A DNA stretch of 64,000 bases from DASQUK01 sp963717085 (GTDB lineage: Bacteria > Actinomycetota > Acidimicrobiia > Acidimicrobiales > VFJN01): assembly GCA_963717085.1 (NCBI GenBank), contig CAVQVM010000011.1, forward strand, positions 372,001 to 436,000, given 5' to 3'. Each line of letters opens with the position of its first letter. The stretch's first letter is position 1. Below the pieces are notes generated by a model, which searched no databases, was not told the DNA's origin, and worked only from the letters and a program-made list of their open reading frames with translations. This document shows positions 7,935 to 16,109 of this stretch, piece after piece. The position numbers and the translations under genes were made by a program.

Positions 7935-8540
7935 TCACGTGTCCTCCCGGCGATCGGGCTCTGGACCGGACGCGTCGTCGAAGGTGTCGGCGACGAAGCG
8001 GCGGATGGTTGCGGGATACAGGCGCCACTCCACCTGCTTGATGCGCTCGTGCAGGGTTTCCTCGGTGTCGTCCGGCAGGACGGGGACCGCCTCCTGGGCG
8101 AGGATCGGGCCGTCGTCGACCTCGGACGTGGCGACGTGGATGGTGGTGCCCGTCACGTTGACCCCGGCCGCCAGCGCATCCCGCACCGCGTGCCATCCCT
8201 TGAACGCCGGCAGCAGCGCCGGGTGGCTGTTCAGGACCCGGCCGGGATACGCCTCGGTGAGGCCGGGCACCACGGTGCCGAAGCCGGCCATGACCACCAG
8301 GTCGATGGCGTGGGTCCGCAGCACCTTGACGAGACGCTCCGTGTAGGCCGCGCGGTCGAAGGACGCGCCCCACTCGGTCCGCTCCACCAGCTCGGTGGGA
8401 ATGTCGCGCTCGGCGGCGATCTCCAGCGCTCGGCAGGGACGGTCCGCCGCCACCAGCGCCACGGGCACACCGTCGTCGACGATGGCGTGCAGAAGGGTGC
8501 CGCTGCCCGAGGCGAGTACCGCGATCCGAGCTGGGGGCAT
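7935..8540 (-). CDS. purN: Phosphoribosylglycinamide formyltransferase
   Basis: PurN transfers a formyl group from 10-formyl-THF to GAR in purine synthesis. The protein is 201 aa, near the usual 190-210. It begins with the nucleotide loop LASGSGTLLHAI, and has the catalytic Asn and His in LNSHPALLPAFKG and the catalytic Asp in EVDDGPI. VMAGFGTVVPG matches the GAR site. The loop has Leu where many homologues have Asn; actinobacterial proteins commonly vary here. ATG 8540 has a TAGCAT -10 box seven bases upstream and no Shine-Dalgarno sequence, so translation is probably leaderless. It leads the purN-purH transcription unit. Confidence 0.95.
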   Translation of the reverse strand: MPPARIAVLASGSGTLLHAIVDDGVPVALVAADRPCRALEIAAERDIPTELVERTEWGASFDRAAYTERLVKVLRTHAIDLVVMAGFGTVVPGLTEAYPGRVLNSHPALLPAFKGWHAVRDALAAGVNVTGTTIHVATSEVDDGPILAQEAVPVLPDDTEETLHERIKQVEWRLYPATIRRFVADTFDDASGPEPDRREDT

Positions 8541-8547
8541 CGTCCGG

Positions 8548-8553
8548 ATGCTA
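8548..8553 (-). promoter_or_regulatory. -10 box TAGCAT of purN
   Basis: Reverse-strand TAGCAT, seven bases before ATG 8540, in the 53-bp gap to the divergent membrane-protein gene, which has its own -10 box at 8582-8587. Confidence 0.45.
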
Positions 8554-8581
8554 GTGGCCGGGCTTGTTCGGACGGCCGACC

Positions 8582-8587
8582 TAGGGT
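8582..8587 (+). promoter_or_regulatory. -10 box TAGGGT of the membrane-protein gene
   Basis: TAGGGT ends six bases before ATG 8594. The two divergent -10 boxes in this gap are only 28 bp apart, so the two polymerases would compete. Confidence 0.45.
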
Positions 8588-8593
8588 CGCGGG

Positions 8594-9772
8594 ATGGTCA
8601 CCGAGGGGGAGGGCTTCCTGGCCCGATTGGGCGCCTGGGCTGGACGGCGAGCCGAGCCCCGGTTGTGGATCTCGCTCGCCGGCGCCGGGTGTGCGCTCGC
8701 CGTCGCGGGCGTCGTGATCATCTCCGGCGACGCGCAGGTGGGCGAGGAGGGGTTCAGCGACGGGTCCCGGGTGCCGGGCATCATCCTGTGCCTGGTGGTG
8801 GCCGCGGGCGGCTACGCCCTGCTGCACTGGTTTGCCGAGACACCGGCTGCGACGGCGGGCGTGACCGCCATCGCCTTGGCGGTGCCGCCGTTCTTCTACT
8901 TCTTGACGTTCGACGCCGACGGCACGCCGCCCTGGTCGGCCGAAGGGATCCTGGCCCTCTCGGCGCTGGTGTGGCTGGTGTCGTACGTGATGGGCCCGGC
9001 GCGGGGTCGTCCGTTGCTGCTGGGCGCCGGACTGGTGGCGGTGGTGCTGCTGGCGTTCCAGTTCACGGAGGAGCCGTTCTCCGCCGGGTTCGAGGAAACC
9101 ATCGTCGACGAGAGCCCGTTCGCCACCGACGATCCGTTCACTGGGAACGACGAGTTCACCGGCCAGGGCGACGAGCCCGACCCGACCACGCTGGGCGTCA
9201 TCTCGCTGGTGTTCGGGGTCGCCTACCTGGTGGTCGCCCGCCTGCTCGACCGGCGGGGGTTCGCCGGGACCGCAACCCCGTTCGTCGCGGCGTCCCTCGC
9301 GGCGATACCGGCCGGGATCGCCTTCCTCGGCGAGGACCTCGAGGAGGCGGGCGCCGGCGCCGCAGCGATCGTCGCCGGCCTGCTGGTGGCATGGCTCGGC
9401 GCCCGCAGCGGCCGCCGGGCGTCGACGGTCATCGGCGCCGGCGGGGTGGCACTCGGCATCGTCCTGATCATCGCCGACGCCATGCAGGAGAGCAGTCCTA
9501 CGAGCATCGGGATCGCGCTGCTGGTCGCGGGCGGGGCGGTCGCGCTCGGCGCCCAGCTCCTGCACACGCAGACCGGTGAATCGCCGCAGATGGCGCCAGG
9601 ACCGTCGGTGTTCGGCCGCCCGGGGCCATCGGCCGGGAAGCACACCGCCTGGCAACCACCGGGCGGCGGACACCAACCGGGCCCCTGGCAACAACCGGTC
9701 GCCGGGCCGCCGCCCCAAGCACAGTCACAGCCGCCGCCGAAGTCGCCGTTGCCGCCGCCGCCTCACGGCTGA
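8594..9772 (+). CDS. Polytopic membrane protein with proline-rich C-terminal tail
   Basis: Not recognised as a named family. The protein is 392 aa with roughly nine or ten hydrophobic spans, starting at about residues 26-44, 62-80 and 86-105 and ending near 330. An acidic, Phe-rich loop (about 155-195, with repeated DPFTG/DEFTG-like pieces) separates two membrane halves. From about residue 335 the tail is Pro/Gln/Gly-rich with runs such as QPPPKSPLPPPPHG, typical of actinobacterial proteins that bind partners or stay disordered in the cytoplasm. The start ATG 8594 is supported by a leaderless -10 box. It is divergent from purN and 32 bp before the LAL regulator. Function cannot be assigned from sequence. 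Confidence 0.8.
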   Translation: MVTEGEGFLARLGAWAGRRAEPRLWISLAGAGCALAVAGVVIISGDAQVGEEGFSDGSRVPGIILCLVVAAGGYALLHWFAETPAATAGVTAIALAVPPFFYFLTFDADGTPPWSAEGILALSALVWLVSYVMGPARGRPLLLGAGLVAVVLLAFQFTEEPFSAGFEETIVDESPFATDDPFTGNDEFTGQGDEPDPTTLGVISLVFGVAYLVVARLLDRRGFAGTATPFVAASLAAIPAGIAFLGEDLEEAGAGAAAIVAGLLVAWLGARSGRRASTVIGAGGVALGIVLIIADAMQESSPTSIGIALLVAGGAVALGAQLLHTQTGESPQMAPGPSVFGRPGPSAGKHTAWQPPGGGHQPGPWQQPVAGPPPQAQSQPPPKSPLPPPPHG

Positions 9773-9804
9773 AGACACAGGGGCAGTAGCCTCTCCCCAG
9801 CACT

Positions 9805-12387
9805 GTGGAGCTGTTGGAGCGGGACGAGGCGCTGGCCGAGCTGCACCGCCAGTTCGAGAGGAGCGCCACGCACGGCCGACTCGTCGTCGTGTCAGGCGAG
9901 GCCGGCATCGGCAAGACGGCGCTGGTCTCGCGTTTCCTCGCCCAGTGTGTGCCGACGCCGGTGGTCCTGTGGGGCGGATGCGATCCGCTGCACACACCAC
10001 GCCCCCTGGGACCGATCCGTGACGCCGCCAGGGACGCCGGTGGTCGGCTCGCCACCCTCCTCGCCGAGGACGCGCCCCGCGAGGTGGTCTTCGAGTCGGT
10101 CCTCGACGCCCTCCGTCTCCGACCGCGGCGGGTCCTGGTGGTCGAGGACGTGCACTGGGCGGACGAGGCGAGCCTCGACCTCCTGGTCTGGCTCGGGAGG
10201 CGCCTGGAGGCGATGACCGGGCTGATCGTGATCACTTACCGCGAGGACGATCCCGCGGCGGGGGCGATCAGCCGCGTGCTCGGCCACACCCCGGCGCGAT
10301 CCGTGGCGCGTGTGCCGCTCGAGCCCCTGAGCCCCGCGGCCGTGGCCCGGCTGGCCGCGGCCTCGGGCCGGCCGCCGGAGCAGCTCCACGCCCTCACGGG
10401 TGGGAATCCCTTCTTCCTGACCGAGGTGCTCGCCGGTCCCGAGGGGGCGGTGCCCGCGACCGTCCGGGACGCCGTGATGGCGCGCGTGGAGCCGCTTCCG
10501 GCTGAGGCGCGTGCACTGCTTGAGCTCGTCTCGGTCGTGCCTGGACGTGCGGAGACGTGGTTGGTGGAGCCTGCGGCCGGAAGGGACGAGGCGCGGGCGT
10601 CGGGACTGCTGCTATCGGGCGCCGACGGCATGTGGTTTCGACACGAGCTGGCGCGACTGGCCGTGGAGACGTCGCTGCCAGCGCATCGCCGCATACGGCT
10701 GAACGAGTCCGTCCTGGCACGCCTGGCGGACACCGATGCCGATCCGGCACGGCTGGCTCACCATGCCGTGGTGGCCGGGGACACCGATGCCGTCGCCGTC
10801 CATTCTGCGGCGGCCGGTCGACTGGCCGCCGCCGCCCGAGCCCACCGGGAGGCGGCGCGGCACTTCGAGGCCGCCCTCGCCACCGGCGTGGCGACCCGGA
10901 ACGCACGGGCCGAGCTCCTCGAGGCGTACGCCGACAGCGCGTTTCGGGCCTTTCGGGCCGAGGACGCTCTCGAGGCCCGCCGGGCAGCGGTCCGGGCGTG
11001 GGAGTCGCTGGGCAACCGGTCGAGAGTGGGAGAGAACCTGCGCTGGCAATCTCGGGTCGCGTCGGCGGCGGGACTGCGGACCGAAGCGGAGCGGTCTGCC
11101 CACGCGGCCGTCGAGGTCTTGGAATCCCTGCCGCCGGGACACGAGCTGGCGATGGCGTACAGCAATCTGTCGCAGCTGTTCATGCTGGCGAACGAGGGCG
11201 AGGCCGCGGTGGCGTGGGGCCGGCGGGCCCTCGACCTGGGTCGACGGCTCGGTGACGACGAAGCGACGAGCCATGCGCTCAACAACGTCGGCACGGCGCG
11301 AGCGATGCTCGGCGAGGACGACGGTCCGGTGCTCCTGCGGGAGTCGCTCCGGCTCGCCTTGGATGCCGGCCTGGACGATCACGCCGGCCGGGCGGCGCTC
11401 AACCTCGCCTACGACCACATGGAGCGGCGCAGCTACGCTGAGGCGGCCGACGCCATAGCCGTCGCCCTCCGCTTCGCCGAGGAGCGGGAGCTGCTCAGAT
11501 ACGCGCAGTACCTGCTGGCGATGCGCTCGTGGCTCCGCCTCGAGCAGGACGACTGGGACGGCGCGGCCGAAGACGCCCGGACGGTGCTGCGCCGCAGCGA
11601 GCAGTCCGGCATCTCGCAGATCCAAGCGCTGGTGAGCCTCGGGCTGATCCAGGGCCGCCGGGGCGACGCCGAGGCCCGCGCCACGCTCGAGCGGGCCTGG
11701 CAGATGGCGGTCGGAACGGGGGACCTCATCCGGCTCGCCCCGTGTGCGGTGGCGCGGGCCGAGCTGGCATGGATCAGCGGCGATGGGCCGCTGACCGCCG
11801 ACGAGCTGGGCGATGTGCTCCGGCTGGCCGACGATCGGGCCCACCCGTGGTGGGTGGGCGCCCTGGCGTTGTGGCTCGCCCCGACGGGACGGTGTCCCGA
11901 CCTCCGGACGGTCCCCGCCGACCCCTATCGACTCGCACTGTCGGGAAGGTGGGACGAGGCCGCCGACTGGTGGCGCGTTCGTGGCTCCGGCTACCAGGGC
12001 GGTCTCGTGGCGGCGCTGTCCGGGAACGAGCGGATGGTGCGCTCGGCGCTGGAGACCTTCGGGGGGGTGGACGCCCCTGCCGCCGCCGCTCGTGTCCGAA
12101 CACAACTCCGCGCGTCGGGAGCCCGCGGCGTCCCCCGTGGACCGCGACCCAGGACGGTGGAAAGTGGCGGCCTGACTCCACGGCAGGTCGAGGTCCTGCG
12201 GCTCCTGTCCGAGGGATTGACAAACGCCGAAATCGCCGCGGCGCTGGTCATCTCTCGTCGCACCGTCGACCACCACGTGTCCGCGGTGCTCGCCCGGCTC
12301 GGTGCCGCCAACCGCGTCGAGGCCGCCTCGTTGGCCCGGGCCCGCGGGTTCACCACGCAAGATGGGCAGGCCAGCGGCCCAAGATAG
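9805..12387 (+). CDS. LAL-family LuxR transcriptional regulator (ATPase + TPR-like + HTH)
   Basis: Large ATP-binding LuxR regulator of 860 aa. The N-terminal STAND-type ATPase has Walker A GEAGIGKTAL near residues 33-42 and Walker B VLVVEDVHWADEAS. The middle (about 320-740) is a helical, Ala-rich TPR-like array. The C-terminus carries a GerE/LuxR helix-turn-helix: LTPRQVEVLRLLSEGLTNAEI, followed by the recognition helix ISRRTVDHHVSAVL. No receiver domain is present, so activity is probably controlled by ATP and a ligand or protein sensed by the TPR region. GTG 9805 gives MELLERDEAL, the usual family N-terminus. The neighbouring SAM methyltransferase lies 47 bp downstream and is a candidate target. 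A second LAL protein is at 38644-41364. Confidence 0.9.
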   Translation: MELLERDEALAELHRQFERSATHGRLVVVSGEAGIGKTALVSRFLAQCVPTPVVLWGGCDPLHTPRPLGPIRDAARDAGGRLATLLAEDAPREVVFESVLDALRLRPRRVLVVEDVHWADEASLDLLVWLGRRLEAMTGLIVITYREDDPAAGAISRVLGHTPARSVARVPLEPLSPAAVARLAAASGRPPEQLHALTGGNPFFLTEVLAGPEGAVPATVRDAVMARVEPLPAEARALLELVSVVPGRAETWLVEPAAGRDEARASGLLLSGADGMWFRHELARLAVETSLPAHRRIRLNESVLARLADTDADPARLAHHAVVAGDTDAVAVHSAAAGRLAAAARAHREAARHFEAALATGVATRNARAELLEAYADSAFRAFRAEDALEARRAAVRAWESLGNRSRVGENLRWQSRVASAAGLRTEAERSAHAAVEVLESLPPGHELAMAYSNLSQLFMLANEGEAAVAWGRRALDLGRRLGDDEATSHALNNVGTARAMLGEDDGPVLLRESLRLALDAGLDDHAGRAALNLAYDHMERRSYAEAADAIAVALRFAEERELLRYAQYLLAMRSWLRLEQDDWDGAAEDARTVLRRSEQSGISQIQALVSLGLIQGRRGDAEARATLERAWQMAVGTGDLIRLAPCAVARAELAWISGDGPLTADELGDVLRLADDRAHPWWVGALALWLAPTGRCPDLRTVPADPYRLALSGRWDEAADWWRVRGSGYQGGLVAALSGNERMVRSALETFGGVDAPAAAARVRTQLRASGARGVPRGPRPRTVESGGLTPRQVEVLRLLSEGLTNAEIAAALVISRRTVDHHVSAVLARLGAANRVEAASLARARGFTTQDGQASGPR

Positions 12388-12422
12388 GCAATTCCTCCGA
12401 TGACGGAACCGGGTGCCGGTCT

Positions 12423-12428
12423 TACGGT
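12423..12428 (+). promoter_or_regulatory. -10 box TACGGT of the SAM methyltransferase
   Basis: TACGGT ends six bases before ATG 12435, giving the downstream methyltransferase its own probable leaderless start in addition to readthrough from the LAL gene. Confidence 0.4.
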
Positions 12429-12434
12429 CGTCCC

Positions 12435-13265
12435 ATGTCCACCGAGATCGACGTCGACGCCTTCGTCGAGTTCGAGGCCACCGGCTACACGAAGGTGGCC
12501 GACGAGTACGACCGCAGCTTCGGTTCGCTGACCCCGAGGACAGCCGAGGCACTACTCGATGCCGCCGGCGTCGGGCGCGGCTCCCGAGTCCTCGACCTCG
12601 GCACCGGGCCTGGCTATGTGGCCGCGCGGGCGGCGGCTCGGGGCGCGTCGGTGCTCGGCGTCGACCTCTCGCCCGGCTGCGTCGACCTGGCGCGGCGACT
12701 CCACCCGGAGCTCGAGTTTCGTCAGGGCGACGCGCACCGGCTGTCGCTGCCGGACGCGTCCTTTGACGCCGCGGTGGCCAACTTCCTCATGCCCCACCTC
12801 GCCGACCATGCGCGCGCCGTGGCGGAGCTGACCCGGGTTCTGGCCGACGACGGACGTGTGGCTCTCTCCACCTGGGACCACCCCGAACGCACGCCGATCC
12901 CCGGGGCGTTGTTCCTGGCCGTCGGGCAAGCGGGAGCACCCATGGCCGAGGGGATCCCGCCGGGTCCACCCTTCTTCCGCTACGCAGACGACGCCGCGTT
13001 CGCGGGGCTGTTGCACGACGCCGGACTGGTGGACGTCGCCGTGACCAACCTCGCCTTCACCCACCGGATGCCGTCGGCCGACGCCCTCTGGGATGCGTTG
13101 CTCGACGGCACCGTGCGGGCCTCGGCGCAGGTCCGGGGCCAGACCCCAGACATGCAGCGGAGCATCCGCCGCGCGTTCGATCGGATCGTGGCCGATTACA
13201 ACACCGGCAGCGAGCTGGAACTGCCGGTCTCGGTGAAGATCGCCGCCGGCCGCAAGCCCGCCTGA
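12435..13265 (+). CDS. Class I SAM-dependent methyltransferase (UbiE/Methyltransf_11 type)
   Basis: Small-molecule methyltransferase of 276 aa. Motif I is VLDLGTGPGYVA (52-63), with the acidic motif II VLGVDLSP (73-80), motif III-like FRQGDAHRLSLPD and motif IV FDAAVANFLMPHL. Such folds methylate quinones, lipids or antibiotics; the substrate is not readable here. The C-terminal part (about 150-276) has FFRYADDAAF and a typical lid. ATG 12435 is chosen because a long upstream continuation of the frame is antisense-like and lacks conserved content. The gene ends 5 bp from the converging sucD stop, so the two share no room for separate terminators. Confidence 0.87.
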   Translation: MSTEIDVDAFVEFEATGYTKVADEYDRSFGSLTPRTAEALLDAAGVGRGSRVLDLGTGPGYVAARAAARGASVLGVDLSPGCVDLARRLHPELEFRQGDAHRLSLPDASFDAAVANFLMPHLADHARAVAELTRVLADDGRVALSTWDHPERTPIPGALFLAVGQAGAPMAEGIPPGPPFFRYADDAAFAGLLHDAGLVDVAVTNLAFTHRMPSADALWDALLDGTVRASAQVRGQTPDMQRSIRRAFDRIVADYNTGSELELPVSVKIAAGRKPA

Positions 13266-13270
13266 CGGCG

Positions 13271-14170
13271 TCACCCCAGATCGCGCACCACCTCGACCAT
13301 GAGCTGGCCGGCCTCGGTGGGGTTGAGACCCACCCTGGCTCCGGCGTCCCGGAGAGCGTCCATCTTGGCCTGCGCCGTGCCCTTGCCGCCCGAGACGATG
13401 GCGCCGGCGTGGCCCATCTTCTTGCCCGGGGGCGCGGTCACGCCGGCGATGTAGGCCACCACCGGCTTGGTCATCTTCGAGGCCATGTACTCGGCGGCCT
13501 CTTCCTCGGCCGAGCCACCGATCTCGCCGATCATCATCACCGCATGGGTGTCGGGGTCGGCCTCGAACGCCTCGAGGCAGTCGATGAACGACGTGCCCGG
13601 CACCGGATCGCCCCCGATCCCCACGCACGTCGACACCCCGATGTCGTTGAGCTTCAGCTCGTAGAGCGCCTGGTAGGTGAGCGTGCCGGAGCGGCTGACG
13701 ATGCCGACCGCCGTCTCGCCGGGCGCCGGAGCCTTGGCGATGTGCCCGGCGGTGATGCCGATGTTGGCCTTGCCGGGGCTGACGATGCCGGGACAGTTGG
13801 GGCCCAGCAGCCGGACGTTGGGGAAGTCGCGCCGGAGCTTGTTGAAGAACCAGGCCTCGTCGTGCGCCGGCACGCCCTCGGTGATGCAGACGATGAACGT
13901 GACACCGCCCTCGGCGGCCTCGATCACGGCGTCGCGCACGCCAGGGGCGGGGATGAAGATGCAGCTGGCTGTCGCGCCGGTGTGCCCCACGGCGTCGCGC
14001 ACGCTGGCGTAGACGGGGATGCCGTCGACGTCGCTGCCCGCCTTGCGGGGGTTGGTCCCGGCCACGACCTGGGTCCCGTACTCGCGGTTGAGCAACCCGT
14101 AGAAGCGACCCTGGCTGCCGGTGAGGCCCTGGTAGACGACCTTCGTCGTCTCGTCCACGAAGATGGCCAC
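13271..14170 (-). CDS. sucD: Succinyl-CoA synthetase alpha subunit
   Basis: Alpha subunit of ADP/GDP-forming succinate-CoA ligase in the TCA cycle. The protein is 299 aa, standard. It shows the CoA-binding N-terminus VVYQGLTGSQG, TNPRKAG, the ligase motif LLGPNCPGI, SRSGTLTYQ, and the phosphorylated active-site histidine in KKMGHAGAIV. It starts at ATG 14170, 11 bp after sucC, so the two subunits are made from one transcript. Confidence 0.97.
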   Translation of the reverse strand: MAIFVDETTKVVYQGLTGSQGRFYGLLNREYGTQVVAGTNPRKAGSDVDGIPVYASVRDAVGHTGATASCIFIPAPGVRDAVIEAAEGGVTFIVCITEGVPAHDEAWFFNKLRRDFPNVRLLGPNCPGIVSPGKANIGITAGHIAKAPAPGETAVGIVSRSGTLTYQALYELKLNDIGVSTCVGIGGDPVPGTSFIDCLEAFEADPDTHAVMMIGEIGGSAEEEAAEYMASKMTKPVVAYIAGVTAPPGKKMGHAGAIVSGGKGTAQAKMDALRDAGARVGLNPTEAGQLMVEVVRDLG

Positions 14171-14181
14171 GGCGCGCTACC

Positions 14182-15324
14182 TCACTTCCCGGCCAGGGCG
14201 ACAGCCCTGCGCGCGGCGTCGACCATCGTGGGTTGCATCTGCAGCTTGTCGGACAGGTGCGGCTGCAGGATCTCGCGACCGAGGTCGGCGTTGGTGCCGT
14301 CGAGGCGGATCACGATCGGCTGGTCGATGTCCACCCGCCCGAGGGCGGCGACGATGCCATTGGCCACCTCCTCGCCCTTGGTGATGCCGCCGAAGATGTT
14401 GATGAAGATCGAGCGCACGCTCGGATCGTTGGTGATGACCTCCAGCGCGCCGGTCATCACCTCCGCCGAGGCGCCGCCACCGATGTCGAGGAAGTTCGAC
14501 GGCTCGCCGCCGACCTGGTTGACGATGTCGACCGTCGACATGGCCAGCCCGGCGCCGTTTGCGATCACCCCCACGTAGCCGTCGAGCCCGACGTACTGCA
14601 GGCCCTTCTCGTGCGCCGCCTGCTCGCGCTCGTCACGCACCTGGGTGGCGTCATACGCGGCGTATTCGGGGTGTCTGAACTCCGAGTTGCCGTCGAGCGT
14701 GACCTTGGCGTCGAGCGCGTGCACCTCGCCGGTCGGTTTCAGGATCAGCGGATTGATCTCCACCAGGTCGGCGTCCCCCTCCACATAGGCGTTGTAGAGC
14801 TCCAGGACGATGTCGACGGCGCCGTCGTTGGCCCGGGGGTTGAGCTTGGCGGCCGCCACCCACGACTTGGCCCGCTCCTCAGTGAGGCCGTCGACGGGAT
14901 CGACCCAGATCTTGGCTATGGCGTCGGGATCCTCCGCCGCCACCGCCTCGATGTCGACGCCGCCGCGCGCCGAGAGCATGCCGAGGTGCTTCTTGGCGGA
15001 GCGGTCGAGCGTGAAGCTGGCGTAATACTCCTCGGCGATGTCGGAGGCGCGCTCGATCCACAGGATCTCGACCGTGTGGCCCTTGATGTCCATGCCCAGG
15101 ATGTCGCCGGCGTGGGCCCGAGTCTCCTCGGCGTCGTTGGCGAGCTTGATCCCGCCGGCTTTGCCGCGCCCACCGACCTGCACCTGGGCCTTGACCACGA
15201 CCGGGTAGCCGATGCGGTCGGCGGCGGCCACGGCTTCGTCGACATTGGTGACGGCCTCACCGGGGCTCACCGGGATGCCATAGCGGGCGAAGAACTGTTT
15301 TCCTTGGTACTCGAAGAGATCCAA
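14182..15324 (-). CDS. sucC: Succinyl-CoA synthetase beta subunit
   Basis: ATP-grasp beta subunit of succinate-CoA ligase. The start is taken as TTG 15324, giving a 380-aa protein that begins LDLFEYQGKQFF, matching the conserved family N-terminus. A GGGAGG Shine-Dalgarno sequence sits eight bases upstream; an in-frame start further up (15384) would add 20 unconserved residues. Motifs: VKAQVQVGGRGKAGG for nucleotide binding, VEINPLI for metal, and the subunit-interface GGITKGEEVA near the end. First gene of the sucCD operon. Upstream is a 213-bp divergent region with several inverted repeats. Confidence 0.96.
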   Translation of the reverse strand: MDLFEYQGKQFFARYGIPVSPGEAVTNVDEAVAAADRIGYPVVVKAQVQVGGRGKAGGIKLANDAEETRAHAGDILGMDIKGHTVEILWIERASDIAEEYYASFTLDRSAKKHLGMLSARGGVDIEAVAAEDPDAIAKIWVDPVDGLTEERAKSWVAAAKLNPRANDGAVDIVLELYNAYVEGDADLVEINPLILKPTGEVHALDAKVTLDGNSEFRHPEYAAYDATQVRDEREQAAHEKGLQYVGLDGYVGVIANGAGLAMSTVDIVNQVGGEPSNFLDIGGGASAEVMTGALEVITNDPSVRSIFINIFGGITKGEEVANGIVAALGRVDIDQPIVIRLDGTNADLGREILQPHLSDKLQMQPTMVDAARRAVALAGK

Positions 15325-15537
15325 GGGCCTGGCCTCCCATGATGCGGCCCGCGATGGACGGGGAGCTGGGTTCGAAGTGGGCAATGCCGGCTAGCGATAC
15401 TACGGGCATGTCGCCGACCGGCCCCAAGCCCGTCCCGCCCGGGGCACTGTGAGCGAGCAAAGCGAGCGAACCGGAAGCACAGTGTCTTCGCCGCGAAGCG
15501 GCGCTGGGCTCATTGGCGCATCCCGAAGGGTGCGCCA
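15325..15537. other. Divergent regulatory region between sucC and the 15538 gene
   Basis: Holds the inverted pair CACTGTG / CACAGTG (about 15454-15484) around AGCGAGC-rich sequence, then a 6-bp stem CGCCGC-GAA-GCGGCG near 15490, and finally the start-codon hairpin listed separately. No open frame of note. The density of inverted repeats suggests a regulated divergent promoter, but no known operator is recognised. Confidence 0.45.
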
Positions 15538-15540
15538 ATG
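15511..15540 (+). promoter_or_regulatory. Hairpin enclosing the start codon and Shine-Dalgarno of the 15538 gene
   Basis: CATTGGCGCA pairs perfectly with TGCGCCAATG across a 10-base loop TCCCGAAGGG, itself able to pair CCC with GGG. The final ATG of the 3-prime arm is the start codon, and GAAGGG in the loop is the only Shine-Dalgarno-like sequence. Both translation signals are therefore inside one hairpin. A sister palindrome with the same CATTGGCG / CGCCAATG ends lies at 20807-20833. Confidence 0.6.
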
Positions 15541-16053
15541 AGTCCCGTCGCACGGTCGCAGGGCCACACGGGGCGGGCGCTGGCGGTGGCGGCCGCAGGC
15601 GTCGTCGTGGCGATCGGGGTCGCGGCCGCCCTGGCCCTGCTGGCCAACCGGGGCACCGTGGACGTGCGGCTGGGCTCGGACACGTTCGCCGAGCACGACG
15701 CCGAGGACGCCGCCAGGGACATCGCCGAGAACGGGCCGATCCTGTACCCCGACACGGCCGGCGGCGACCGGGACATCTACCTGCAGCACTTCGGTAACGA
15801 CCCCGACGAGGGCTGGATCGCGTTCGCGGCCCGGCCGCCCGGCGTGTCCCGCGCCTGCACCCTCCAGTGGAACGGCGACGACGAGGTGTTCCGCCTGCTC
15901 GACTCCGCGGGGAAGGTCAGCGGCGAATGCGACGGCCGCGAGTTCCCCGCCGACGGCGAGGGGTTGCCGATGTACCCGGTGACCGTCGACGCCGACGGCA
16001 ACCTCGACATCGACCTCAACGCCGCCGACCGCACGACATCGACCAGCGGCTGA
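15538..16053 (+). CDS. Membrane-anchored protein with Rieske-like C-terminal domain lacking histidine ligands
   Basis: 171 aa. One membrane span (about 14-37) follows a short basic N-terminus, so the bulk is outside the cell. The exported part reads GWIAFAARPPG, then CTLQW, DEVFRLLDSAGKVSG, then ECDGREFPADGEGLPMYPVT and VDADGNLDIDL. The order Cys-x-x-x-Trp, a Phe/Leu strand, a Cys, a Gly-rich loop, and a final strand with DGxLxIDL resembles the Rieske fold, but the two histidines needed for a 2Fe-2S cluster are absent. I infer a structural or degenerate relative that binds no cluster. The start ATG 15538 lies in a hairpin, which may lower or regulate translation. It sits 56 bp before another exported protein. 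Confidence 0.7.
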   Translation: MSPVARSQGHTGRALAVAAAGVVVAIGVAAALALLANRGTVDVRLGSDTFAEHDAEDAARDIAENGPILYPDTAGGDRDIYLQHFGNDPDEGWIAFAARPPGVSRACTLQWNGDDEVFRLLDSAGKVSGECDGREFPADGEGLPMYPVTVDADGNLDIDLNAADRTTSTSG

Positions 16054-16109
16054 CCTGAACCAAACCGGCCCCTCGTTCGTCTTACCGGGTGGCGACGAGG
16101 AGGCTGGTC

